In this document: positions 53,575 through 61,992 of the stretch, in pieces
How positions within the stretch are numbered: the first letter of the stretch is position 1
How the letters are laid out: each line of letters begins with the position of its first letter
Origin: CALCCV01 sp964388665
GTDB lineage: Bacteria > Bdellovibrionota > Bdellovibrionia > Bdellovibrionales > Bdellovibrionaceae
Assembly: GCA_964388665.1 (NCBI GenBank)
Contig: CAYMBJ010000012.1
Location: forward strand, 1-64,000
Length of the DNA: 64,000 bases
Reading direction: 5' to 3'
Made by a program: the position numbers and the translations under genes
The notes under the pieces: generated by a model
Databases searched by the model: none
Told to the model about the DNA's origin: nothing
The model's input: the letters and a program-made list of their open reading frames with translations, nothing else

Positions 53575-55014
53575 ATGGCAAATTCATCCATCCGAGCGAC
53601 GAGCACCTTAAAGCTATCTAAACCCACAAAAAGTGTGAAATCTGCCAAGGTTTCTAAAAGCGCGACGGAATTGATCAATCGCCTTAAGCTTTCTCCCAGT
53701 CAGAAAGTCAAAGTCGCCGTGACCGATATCGATGGGATTTTGCGTGGAAAGTATTTGCATAAAAATAAATTTCTCTCTGCCTTGGACGGAGGATTTGGAT
53801 TTTGCAATGTCGTGTTTGGCTGGGATTCTGCGGATCTCTGCTACGACAATAGCAAATACACGGGTTGGCACACAGGCTATCCAGATGCGACTGCACATAT
53901 TGATTTGACCAGCTTTCGTGAGATTCCGTGGGAAGAGAAATTGCCATTTTTTCTAGGGGACTTTGTTGCCACCGATGGAAAGGACCTTGAGGTCTGTCCG
54001 CGGCGGCTGTTGAAGAGAGTGCTCGCGCAGCTTAGCGATGTGGGCTATCGTGCTCAATGCGGCATGGAGTTTGAGTGGTTTAATTTTGATGAGACCGCGC
54101 AGACATTGGCCGAGAAGAGTTATCAAAAACCACAAACAATCACGCCGGGAATGTTTGGTTACAGTTTGATTCGCTCTTCACAGAATTCGGGATTTTTTCA
54201 CGCTTTGATGGATGAAATGTTGGCCTTCGGGATTCCCATAGAGGGACTCCATACCGAAACGGGTCCTGGAGTTTTGGAAGCGGCCATTCTTTACTCAGAG
54301 GCGCTGGAGTCTGCGGATCGGGCGGTGCTATTTAAAACTGCGGCAAAAGAGATTGGTCAACGATTTGGCATCATGCCGAGCTTTATGGCCAAATGGAGCT
54401 CTACACTTCCTGGTTGCAGCGGTCATATCCACCAAAGTTTGTGGAATGCAGAGGGAACTAAGAATTTATTTTATGATGACAAAGACAAATATTCGATGAG
54501 TCCCATGTTTAAAAGTTATTTGGCGGGTCAGATGCACTGCTTGCCTGAAATTTTGCCGATGTTGGCGCCAACTGTGAACAGTTACAAACGATTGGTGGAT
54601 GGCTTTTGGGCTCCGACGAAGGTGACCTGGGGAATTGACAATCGCACAGTGGCATTTCGCGTGATTCCAGGGACAGAAAAATCGACGCGAATAGAGTATC
54701 GGGTGCCAGGATCTGACGTAAATCCATACTTGGCAATTGCGGCAAGCATTGCTAGCGGCCTGTATGGTGTGGCCAAGAATATGAAGCTCACGGCAGCTCC
54801 TATCCAGGGCAGCGCCTACGCTCACACGGAGATTCCGCGTTTGCCGCGGAACCTTGCTCAGGCGACTGAAAAAATGGAAAGATCAAAGCTGGCGCGCGAA
54901 CTTTTTGGCGATACATTTGTCGATCACTTTGTGAAATCCAGGGAGTGGGAGTGGCGTCAGTTTCAGGATTCTGTGACAAATTGGGAATTGCAAAGGTATT
55001 TTGAAATAATTTAG
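53575..55014 (+). CDS. Glutamine-synthetase-like gamma-glutamyl ligase
   Basis: ATP-dependent ligase of the GS fold, 479 aa. Catalytic motifs are GMEFEWF (Glu165, Glu167), TETGPGVLEAA (Glu228, Glu235), GCSGHIHQS (His284, His286), NSYKRLVDGFW and VPGSDVNPYL. A 35-residue Lys/Ser/Thr-rich tail precedes the fold. Sequence and company fit the PuuA/IpuC/GlnA4-type branch that glutamylates amines or amino alcohols rather than ammonia. AGGAG lies 12 nt before the ATG, somewhat far. True glutamine synthetase activity cannot be excluded. Confidence 0.85.
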   Translation: MANSSIRATSTLKLSKPTKSVKSAKVSKSATELINRLKLSPSQKVKVAVTDIDGILRGKYLHKNKFLSALDGGFGFCNVVFGWDSADLCYDNSKYTGWHTGYPDATAHIDLTSFREIPWEEKLPFFLGDFVATDGKDLEVCPRRLLKRVLAQLSDVGYRAQCGMEFEWFNFDETAQTLAEKSYQKPQTITPGMFGYSLIRSSQNSGFFHALMDEMLAFGIPIEGLHTETGPGVLEAAILYSEALESADRAVLFKTAAKEIGQRFGIMPSFMAKWSSTLPGCSGHIHQSLWNAEGTKNLFYDDKDKYSMSPMFKSYLAGQMHCLPEILPMLAPTVNSYKRLVDGFWAPTKVTWGIDNRTVAFRVIPGTEKSTRIEYRVPGSDVNPYLAIAASIASGLYGVAKNMKLTAAPIQGSAYAHTEIPRLPRNLAQATEKMERSKLARELFGDTFVDHFVKSREWEWRQFQDSVTNWELQRYFEII

Positions 55015-55021
55015 GATAACC

Positions 55022-55041
55022 AATGATCATTAGTGATCACT
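55022..55041. promoter_or_regulatory. Two abutting 10-bp palindromes
   Basis: AATGATCATT (55022-55031) and AGTGATCACT (55032-55041) are both perfect palindromes and directly adjacent, in the 40-nt gap before the alcohol dehydrogenase gene and just upstream of its Shine-Dalgarno. They share TGATCA at 10-bp spacing, one helical turn. An operator is possible. Confidence 0.35.
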
Positions 55042-55054
55042 TGATAGGAGATTT

Positions 55055-56194
55055 ATGCATCGATTTGGATTTCCCACGCCAATATATTTCGGAGCTGGTG
55101 TTCGCAAAGAGTTGCCTGATTTTTTAAAATCAAAAAATATACATCGTCCACTGTTGATCACAGACAAAGGGGTTGGAGCTTTGCCCATCTCTCTAGATGT
55201 CGAGAACCTCATTAAATCGGCCGGCCTTTCGGTGGCGAAATTTTCGGAAGTTTGGGGAAACCCGGTGAAATCACAAGTTGAGGCGGGAGCATTGGCATAT
55301 AAGGAACATGGTGCCGATGCCATCATAGGAATGGGTGGGGGAGCAGCTCTCGATGTGGCCAAAGCGGTGGCGCTTATGGCAACCCATGAAGGTGATCTTT
55401 TTGACTACGAGGGCAGTCAACCACAGCCTCACCCCATCAATGGATGCAAAGTTGCAAAGTGGGTGGCCTTGCCCACCACCAGTGGTACGGGAAGTGAGGT
55501 GGGTCGCAGTGCTGTTATTTCAGATGAAAAGACGCATATCAAAAAGTTTATTTTTTCTCCAAGTTTTTTAGCGGAGGCGGTTTTTGCCGATCCAGAGCTG
55601 ACACTGGAGTTGCCGAAGTCTGTGACTGCAGCTACAGGAATGGACGCGCTCACACACTGTGTGGAGTCCTATCTGGCAAAAGATTTTCACCCCATCTGTG
55701 ACGGAATTGCCTTGGAGGGGCTGCGTCTGGCCGCCCATTTTCTGCCGATTGCGGTGAAAGAGCCTGGCAATATTGAAGCCCGCGGAATGATGATGATGGC
55801 CTCACTCATGGGTGGCATTGCATTTCAAAAGGACTTGGGTCTCACTCATTCCTGTGCTCATGCTTTAGGAACCGCCGTGGATATGCACCACGGTTTGGCA
55901 AATGCCATTATGATTGATCATGCACTCAAATTCAATGTGTCAGTTCGCGCAGATCGCTTTAAAATCATGGCGCAAACGGTAGAGGCCAAAGAGGCGTCGG
56001 CAAAAGGATTTTTGCAGTGGTTGACGGATTTAAAGTCCACGATTGGCATTCCGAAAGGTCTCGAGGCGGCTGGCGTGCCAAAAGAGAAAATCTCACAATT
56101 GGCAGATTTGGCTTTTCAAGACTCTTGTCATCATTACAACCCGCGACCGGTGAGCCAAGCGGACTTTCAGATGATATTTAATGATGCTTATTGA
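55055..56194 (+). CDS. Iron-containing alcohol dehydrogenase
   Basis: NAD(P)-dependent group III dehydrogenase, 379 aa. The N-terminal dinucleotide domain has GMGGGAALDVAKAVA and PTTSGTGSEV. Metal ligands sit in GMDALTHCVE (Asp and His), LTHSCAHALG (His) and MHHGLANAI (His). In this gene set it is likely to oxidise a gamma-glutamylated amino alcohol to the aldehyde; other alcohols or the reverse reaction are possible. AGGAG is five bases before the ATG. Confidence 0.88.
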   Translation: MHRFGFPTPIYFGAGVRKELPDFLKSKNIHRPLLITDKGVGALPISLDVENLIKSAGLSVAKFSEVWGNPVKSQVEAGALAYKEHGADAIIGMGGGAALDVAKAVALMATHEGDLFDYEGSQPQPHPINGCKVAKWVALPTTSGTGSEVGRSAVISDEKTHIKKFIFSPSFLAEAVFADPELTLELPKSVTAATGMDALTHCVESYLAKDFHPICDGIALEGLRLAAHFLPIAVKEPGNIEARGMMMMASLMGGIAFQKDLGLTHSCAHALGTAVDMHHGLANAIMIDHALKFNVSVRADRFKIMAQTVEAKEASAKGFLQWLTDLKSTIGIPKGLEAAGVPKEKISQLADLAFQDSCHHYNPRPVSQADFQMIFNDAY

Positions 56195-56212
56195 TAGGAT
56201 TAGAAAAGTACA

Positions 56213-57049
56213 ATGCTAAAAATTGGCGTGAGTTCCTGTTTCTTTCATGCAGATTATCAGAGACCCGTCTTCAAAGGAAAAGCTTTGTTTTATCTGGTGG
56301 ACGATGTCAGTCGCTGGCTGTTGGAGGCCGGAGTTTTTCCGGTGCTGATTCCGCAAATCACCAAGACCTCAGGTCTCAGTTTGGAAAGAATTGTGAAACA
56401 ACTGCATGGGTTGGTGTTGCAGGGAGGCTCCGACGTGGCGCCTCGGAGCTACGGAGAGTTGGCGCTACGCCCAGAGTGGGCTGGTGACTATGTTCGCGAT
56501 CAGTATGAGCTGGAGTTGGTGGCTGAATTTCGCCGCCAAAAGAAACCTGTACTAGGGCTTTGTCGGGGTTTGCAATTGTTGAATGTGGCCTATAAAGGAA
56601 ATCTGATCCAAGACATAGGCGAGCAAATTCCCGGCGCAAGTCAGCATAGGAATTGGGAGATATACGATAAAAACTATCATGAGATTAAATTTGTAAAGAA
56701 CTCTCGTCTGAGCAAGCTCTATGGTTGCATCGAGAAGGCCACCGTCAATAGCGTTCATCATCAGGCTGTCAAAAGCTTGGGAAGAGATTTGGTGGCAGAA
56801 GCCTACTCCTTTCCTGATGGAATTGTAGAGGCTTTTCGCTCTCAAGTGGATGATTATGTGGTTGGCGTGCAATGGCATCCCGAGTTTCAAAAACCAGAAG
56901 AGACGAAATTGCTGAGCACGGCCCCATTGATTCAAGAGTTTATTGAAGCCGCCACGATGGTTTCGCAGCGTTTGCACAAAAAGCCCAGCGGCATTCAAAA
57001 AAATCAAAAAAAGATCATCACGAAGACTACAAAAGGATCAAAAAAATGA
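56213..57049 (+). CDS. Gamma-glutamyl hydrolase, PuuD type
   Basis: Class-I glutamine-amidotransferase-like hydrolase (peptidase C26), 278 aa. LQGGSDVAP, the nucleophile elbow GLCRGLQLLN (Cys117) and GVQWHPEF (His222, Glu224) complete the triad. PuuD frees glutamate from gamma-glutamyl-GABA; here the acyl partner could differ. A Lys-rich tail of about 25 residues (GIQKNQKKIITKTTKGSKK) extends beyond the fold. Its stop overlaps the start of the aldehyde dehydrogenase gene (ATGA). Confidence 0.86.
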   Translation: MLKIGVSSCFFHADYQRPVFKGKALFYLVDDVSRWLLEAGVFPVLIPQITKTSGLSLERIVKQLHGLVLQGGSDVAPRSYGELALRPEWAGDYVRDQYELELVAEFRRQKKPVLGLCRGLQLLNVAYKGNLIQDIGEQIPGASQHRNWEIYDKNYHEIKFVKNSRLSKLYGCIEKATVNSVHHQAVKSLGRDLVAEAYSFPDGIVEAFRSQVDDYVVGVQWHPEFQKPEETKLLSTAPLIQEFIEAATMVSQRLHKKPSGIQKNQKKIITKTTKGSKK

Positions 57050-58449
57050 TGAAAATTATGAATCCAGCGACAGGGAAATTGATTCAAGAGATCAACACAG
57101 ACACGGCGGCCACGCTCAAAGGTAAATTTGAAATACAGCTTTCCTACCAGAAGCAACTTGCACGCACACGCGGGGATGAGGCACAGCAATCAAAGCATTT
57201 TAAAGAGCGCTTGCAGATGATGGCAAAGTTTCGCGATATTTTGGCCAGCGAAGTGGAGCCATTGGCGAAGATCTTGACATCCGAGGTGGGAAAACCGATC
57301 TCGCAAGCCCGCAATGAGATCAAAGGGACCCTGAAGCGAATCGATTTTTTTCTTGAACACACACCCAAAATGTTGGAGCGCGAGCGGGTTTTTCAAGATG
57401 CACAGATCGATGAGGTGATCGAGCAGGAGCCTTTGGGCATCATCGCCAACATTTCGGCTTGGAACTATCCCTATTTTGTAGGTGCCAATGTTTTTGTCCC
57501 CGCGCTTTTGACGGGCAACAGTGTGCTTTACAAGCCTTCTGAGTTTGCGACTTTGACGGGTGTTGCCATTGGCGAGCGCTTGCATCAAGCGGGTTTTACG
57601 GTAGGCGCATTTCAAACGGTGATTGGCGAGGGCAGTGTGGGCGCCGAGCTTTTGAAACTGCCTATCGCTGGAGTGTTCTTCACTGGCTCCTATGCGACTG
57701 GAAAAAAGATTGCCGAGTCCGTTGCCGGAAGAATGATACGCACTCAGTTTGAACTTGGTGGCAAAGATCCCATTTATGTATGCGAGGATATCGATGTTGC
57801 AAGCGCAGCGGAAGGATTGGCCGACGGTGCTTTTTACAATGCTGGTCAAAGCTGCTGTTCAGTGGAACGAATTTATGTCCATGAAAAAATCTATGACGCT
57901 TTTGTTGAGCATTTTGTGAAAACAGTAAAGGCCTTTGTGATTGGGGATCCTCTCGACGAGAAGACCTACATTGGCCCGCTGACTCGCGCAGCGCAAATGG
58001 ATGTGCTGCAAGAGCAAGTGAGCGATGCGCAAAAAAAAGGGGCAAAGCTCCTCTGTGGTGGCAAAGCACTTGATGGTCATACGGGCGCTTATTTTGCGCC
58101 GACAGTGTTTTCTGATGTGAATGCTTCAATGACTTTGATGCGCGAAGAGTCTTTTGGTCCCATCATCGGTATTCAAAAAGTGCAGAATGATGAAGAGGCG
58201 CTCGACCTAATGAATGACTCTAGCTATGGGTTGACGGCAGGGGTATATACCAGAGACAAATCCAGAGCTCAAAAACTCTTAGCACAAGTTCATGCTGGGA
58301 GCGTTTATTGGAATTGCTGTGATCGCGTGAGTCCGCAGCTGCCTTGGTCGGGCCGTGGGCATTCTGGAATGGGCACAACCCTCTCTAGGGCGGGAATCCT
58401 CACCTTTGTTCAACCCAAGGCCTGGCATCTGCGCGGGATTCAGGGCTGA
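57046..58449 (+). CDS. Aldehyde dehydrogenase
   Basis: NAD(P)-dependent enzyme of the ALDH superfamily, 467 aa. It has the cofactor loop FFTGSYATGKK, general base FELGGKDP (Glu236) and nucleophile AGQSCCS (Cys270). SAWNYPYFVGANVFVPALLTGN and PQLPWSGRGHSGMG are conserved. Translation is coupled to the PuuD-type gene by a 4-nt overlap. Proposed substrate: the gamma-glutamyl amino aldehyde made by the preceding dehydrogenase. It overlaps the convergent gene by 10 nt. Confidence 0.88.
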   Translation: MMKIMNPATGKLIQEINTDTAATLKGKFEIQLSYQKQLARTRGDEAQQSKHFKERLQMMAKFRDILASEVEPLAKILTSEVGKPISQARNEIKGTLKRIDFFLEHTPKMLERERVFQDAQIDEVIEQEPLGIIANISAWNYPYFVGANVFVPALLTGNSVLYKPSEFATLTGVAIGERLHQAGFTVGAFQTVIGEGSVGAELLKLPIAGVFFTGSYATGKKIAESVAGRMIRTQFELGGKDPIYVCEDIDVASAAEGLADGAFYNAGQSCCSVERIYVHEKIYDAFVEHFVKTVKAFVIGDPLDEKTYIGPLTRAAQMDVLQEQVSDAQKKGAKLLCGGKALDGHTGAYFAPTVFSDVNASMTLMREESFGPIIGIQKVQNDEEALDLMNDSSYGLTAGVYTRDKSRAQKLLAQVHAGSVYWNCCDRVSPQLPWSGRGHSGMGTTLSRAGILTFVQPKAWHLRGIQG

Positions 58450-59228
58450 CAGACTCGCAAATGATTTTGAATTTCTATCGCATTATCTGAAAAAATCCAA
58501 TCTATCCCTCTAGTGACCTCTCGGTAGAGCAAATTTTTTTCATTTATGAATCCCGTACCCACCTTTTGCTGGTGCTCATGGTGACACTTGATAAAATCTT
58601 GAGTCGTGAGTAGAAATTGTCCTGCAATTCCGGCGTAGCTTTTATTCAGCGAAATATTAGACAGGATATTGGTGTTGGTGCTGGCCACTGGTAAAAAGGT
58701 CTGGGAAGGGAAGTAGGGGTGCAGAGGAATAAAGAAGTCGGTATTTAGGGACAGAATATGAAAATCACTAACGGGATGAAAAGGTCTAAGTAGATTTACA
58801 AATTTCTTTAAAGATGCCTCCCGCTCTGAAAGATTTTCTTTTATTTCAATCATTAGATGGCATTTCGTTTTCAAAGATTCCAATGCCTCTTCGAGGTGAG
58901 CAATAGCTGGAATCTCATCTCTCAGTTTTTTGAATTCAATTTTTGTAATCGTGATGTCGGCCCTACCGTGAACTCGATCTGCGGTCGGATCATGAATAAT
59001 GATGGGTTCGTGATCTAGCGTCCAGCGGACATCAAACTCAACTCCCCAAACTCCGGCTGCATGGCATGAAGCAAAGGCATTCAGAGAGTTTTCTTTGTGA
59101 TGGCGGTGATCGCCCCTGTGCGCTATGACTTTCGCTTCTCTAAGCTTATGGATCGATGGTGGTCTGCGCGGCGTCCGGTTGTAAATAAAGTCTATGCCTT
59201 TAGAAAGAATATCTAGGTGTTTACTCAA
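58440..59228 (-). CDS. Cytoplasmic glycerophosphodiester phosphodiesterase
   Basis: Splits glycerophosphodiesters into glycerol 3-phosphate and an alcohol such as ethanolamine. The 262-aa protein has the GDPD motifs IAHRGD (His37, Arg38) with Glu46, VEFDVRWT (Glu64, Asp66) and IIIHDPTADR (His79). MIEIKE follows in mid-domain. There is no signal peptide, so it resembles UgpQ more than periplasmic GlpQ. TTG start with AAGGAG seven bases upstream. It converges on the aldehyde dehydrogenase gene. Confidence 0.88.
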   Translation of the reverse strand: MSKHLDILSKGIDFIYNRTPRRPPSIHKLREAKVIAHRGDHRHHKENSLNAFASCHAAGVWGVEFDVRWTLDHEPIIIHDPTADRVHGRADITITKIEFKKLRDEIPAIAHLEEALESLKTKCHLMIEIKENLSEREASLKKFVNLLRPFHPVSDFHILSLNTDFFIPLHPYFPSQTFLPVASTNTNILSNISLNKSYAGIAGQFLLTTQDFIKCHHEHQQKVGTGFINEKNLLYREVTRGIDWIFSDNAIEIQNHLRVCQP

Positions 59229-59587
59229 CTGTCGACTCCTTAAATTTTCGACCTGAGTTCATCTCAGCCGCTCAGGAATGAAGAGAATACACAAAGGTCT
59301 TGAAATACAGCAAAAAGAATTTGAGAATTTAAACTTCATACACACCTGGAGCCAATAGAGCTGAATCGAATTGATCTCAGAGAAATGCCAAAGTTTAAGG
59401 CGCTCTTTGAAAATTAAATTCATGGTGCTCCTCTGAGGTGCCCAGGGTAGCCAGCTCTAGCCAAGGAGTTTTCTTCAAACTGCAATTTCTTTTCCGATCG
59501 GCACTTTTCTTTTGCTAGATTCAAAAAGCGAGGGTCTCCTGAGTTCAAATGGCCCTTTAAGCATTTTTGAAGTGATGGAGGGTTTGA
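59229..59587. other. Intergenic region, no supported gene
   Basis: 359 nt between the leftward phosphodiesterase gene and the rightward small secreted protein. I see no strong hairpin or promoter. A 190-codon reverse frame (59420-59992) enters it but runs antisense to the better-supported gene at 59588. Confidence 0.5.
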
Positions 59588-60220
59588 GTGAGAAGAGTTT
59601 TGAATGCAGTCTTGAATTTGAGCGTTATCTTGAGCTTTTCCTGCCAATCTGAGGCCAGGCCGGCCACAAAGAAAGACTTGCAATTTGTTGCTCAACTCCT
59701 CAGAAAGGCGAAATTTGGCAGCGGCATCACTTGCTATTTGCGCGGCAATTACAAAATCAGACCAGGCGATTTTTCGACGGGCAAAAAGAAAACGGAGGCC
59801 CTGCTTTTCCATTTTCAGACCAAGGGCAATTGGATGGGGCTTTTGGATATGAAGTTGGCATTTTCGCCTGGTGATGAGTGGACTGCGGAAATGGACGGCG
59901 GCTTCAATGGCGAATTGGTAGAAAAAATAAAGATTTCGACTTTGCGAGGCTATTCGCCTTGGATTGTCATCGAACATGATGGGCATGGGCACCTAACGAA
60001 TGCAGAGGTTGGGAATATCTACTACAATTACATCTGTGCCCGCGAAACCGAGTACCCTGATGATAAAATCGATCCGGAGCCATCAGCTCAATATGATGAA
60101 TTGCCAATTGCGCCCGAGAACATTCGCAAAACCTCACCTAGAAAAGAAGATTCACCTTTGAAAAAGGAATCGCCGAAGAAGCAGGAGGAACAGGAGTCTC
60201 CTAAACTGAACTACTATTGA
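59588..60220 (+). CDS. Small secreted protein, possible lipoprotein
   Basis: A 210-aa protein of unknown function. The N-terminus LNAVLNLSVILSFSC is a signal peptide with a lipobox-like end at Cys19. A compact beta-rich domain of about 120 residues follows (GSGITCYLRGNYKIRPGDF, WMGLLDMKLAF). The last 55 residues are a Lys/Glu/Pro/Ser-rich disordered tail. GTG start after GGAGGG. Its 3' end overlaps the convergent ABC permease gene by 7 nt. Confidence 0.65.
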   Translation: MRRVLNAVLNLSVILSFSCQSEARPATKKDLQFVAQLLRKAKFGSGITCYLRGNYKIRPGDFSTGKKKTEALLFHFQTKGNWMGLLDMKLAFSPGDEWTAEMDGGFNGELVEKIKISTLRGYSPWIVIEHDGHGHLTNAEVGNIYYNYICARETEYPDDKIDPEPSAQYDELPIAPENIRKTSPRKEDSPLKKESPKKQEEQESPKLNYY

Positions 60221-60984
60221 TTCTTCCAGCCGATGCGGCGTCGACCGCGCGAGCTAATCCAGTAGAGGCCAATGCCAAGAATCAAGAATATCAGCAAGTA
60301 GAGCGCTTCTGTTTTTGGGAATTCCTTTTCAAGCAAAAAAGCCCACACCACTTCGCCCATATGGCGGGTGGGCAGGTACACAGACAGAGCGGCGATCTTT
60401 TCAGGCAGGGCATTTGGCGGGAGCCAGAGTCCGCCCGCAAAGGAGGTGAGAATATAGATCAAATTGAAAATTGGCAGAGCTGCTTGCGGTCTTACCCAGT
60501 GTGCGAGTGCAGCACTCATGATACTAAAAGGAATCGCTAGGGCGAGCTCAAGAAATAACAGTCCTAAAATTTCGCCCATGGATAAAGACAGGTCGGTGCT
60601 AATACAGACAGTGGCGATGACCACAAATACGGTCAGGCTTCCCATGACGAAAGCCCGCATAATGTCTATTAGCAGAAGCCAGCTGGCTGGGATTGGCAAT
60701 GTTCGCAAATAAAGATTCCAGTTGGAGCGCAACTCTAGAGAGAGTTGAACGCCAAATTGGAGAACTGCCACTGCCAATATTCCGAAGGATGCGAATGAAC
60801 CCAAGAGCATCTTCGCGCGCACGGCATCTGTGGCATGTGGGAGAGCAAAGATTAAAAAAAATAGTGCAGGAAAGATGAGAGTGCTCACCACGTAGGCCTG
60901 CTCACGAAATAACTGCAGAGTCCGAAACCAGAAATGAGTGCAAAGGATCTTGAGGAATGCAGAAAATTGATTGGGAGTCCTCAT
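60214..60984 (-). CDS. ABC-2 type transporter permease
   Basis: Inner-membrane half of an exporter, 256 aa with six TM segments. The order is a cytoplasmic amphipathic start (FLKILCTHFWFRTLQLFREQ), TM pairs, and the family loop GGLWLPPNALPEKIAALSVYLPTRHMGEVVW before the last TM. The ATG overlaps the ATPase stop as ATGA. ABC-2 exporters move drugs, lipids or polysaccharides; the substrate cannot be predicted here. Confidence 0.85.
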   Translation of the reverse strand: MRTPNQFSAFLKILCTHFWFRTLQLFREQAYVVSTLIFPALFFLIFALPHATDAVRAKMLLGSFASFGILAVAVLQFGVQLSLELRSNWNLYLRTLPIPASWLLLIDIMRAFVMGSLTVFVVIATVCISTDLSLSMGEILGLLFLELALAIPFSIMSAALAHWVRPQAALPIFNLIYILTSFAGGLWLPPNALPEKIAALSVYLPTRHMGEVVWAFLLEKEFPKTEALYLLIFLILGIGLYWISSRGRRRIGWKNQ

Positions 60985-61883
60985 TGTGATTCCATTTCAA
61001 GTTTTTTTAAAACTTCTTCCAATGAAATTGGTTTTACCGACTCAATCTCCACATTTTCAATGGCGAGCAACTCGGACAGTGATTTGCGCACATTTTTTGT
61101 ATCCAAGGAAAACTGATTGTTGAAAATGTGCTGTGCTTCAGGTGGCAAAGAAAGACTTTTGGCGATCTCTTCGGTGGAGGTTGTTTCGATAAGAACTCTA
61201 CTGCTTAGGGAAAAGGTGATTCTTGTAAAGCCGAACTCAAGATGTATATCCAGAGCTGAGCCGTCTCTCAGTATGCGTCCCTTGCGCATCAAGAGAATGC
61301 GCGAAGCTAGGCTCTCTGCTTCATCTAAGTAATGGGTCGTCATCAAAATCGCCTTGCCGCGTTTGGAGTACTCACGGCAGTACTCCCATACCAAGCGTCG
61401 TATCTCGGTGTCGAGCCCCACTGTGGGCTCATCGAGAATGACCACAGGAGCATCGCCACAAAAGGCGAGGGCGAGGCTTAGAATGCGCTTTTGCCCACCA
61501 CTTAAAAATTGCGAAGCCTGAAGCCATATTTTCTTTAAGCCAAAGGCCTCAATCACATCTCGATTTTTTCGAGGATAGTGGCAGGTCACCAATTCAAAAA
61601 TTTCGCCCACTTTCATATCTACCGGAAAATGCGGGTCCTGAGGGCAGTAGCCGAGATCAGCTAGGGCTGAGGTGCGCGAAATGGGCTGAGCATTGAGAAG
61701 GATACTGCCTGCATCGGCTGAGATGAGGCCCGTGGCCAGATTCATAGTTGTGGACTTTCCTGCGCCATTGGGTCCGAGCAGCACCAGTATCTCGCCAGTG
61801 CCGGCAGAAAAGCTCAGCTCGTGTACGATTGCCTGGCCTCCCAAGGATTTGCTTACATTTTCAAAATTCAACAATTTCGTCAC
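60981..61883 (-). CDS. ABC transporter ATP-binding protein
   Basis: ATPase of the adjacent exporter, 300 aa. Walker A is GPNGAGKST (37-45), Q-loop YCPQDPHF, signature LSGGQ, Walker B VVILDEPTVGLD and the H-loop TTH. After about residue 215 a DrrA/CcmA-like C-terminal part follows. It starts with GTG and has little Shine-Dalgarno. It is the first gene of the pair. Confidence 0.9.
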   Translation of the reverse strand: MTKLLNFENVSKSLGGQAIVHELSFSAGTGEILVLLGPNGAGKSTTMNLATGLISADAGSILLNAQPISRTSALADLGYCPQDPHFPVDMKVGEIFELVTCHYPRKNRDVIEAFGLKKIWLQASQFLSGGQKRILSLALAFCGDAPVVILDEPTVGLDTEIRRLVWEYCREYSKRGKAILMTTHYLDEAESLASRILLMRKGRILRDGSALDIHLEFGFTRITFSLSSRVLIETTSTEEIAKSLSLPPEAQHIFNNQFSLDTKNVRKSLSELLAIENVEIESVKPISLEEVLKKLEMESQ

Positions 61884-61992
61884 TGTGGGTCTATGTTTTC
61901 CGATTAATAGGGCGAATTCAAGCTATATTCAGTTCTGGCGCGCACATGATCATTGGTTGCAAAATCAGTGATTCAATCTGATCTTATTGACC

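Noticed and set aside
59420..59992. 190-codon reverse-strand frame
   Set aside because: Antisense to the gene at 59588, which has a good Shine-Dalgarno and signal peptide; the reverse frame has neither.
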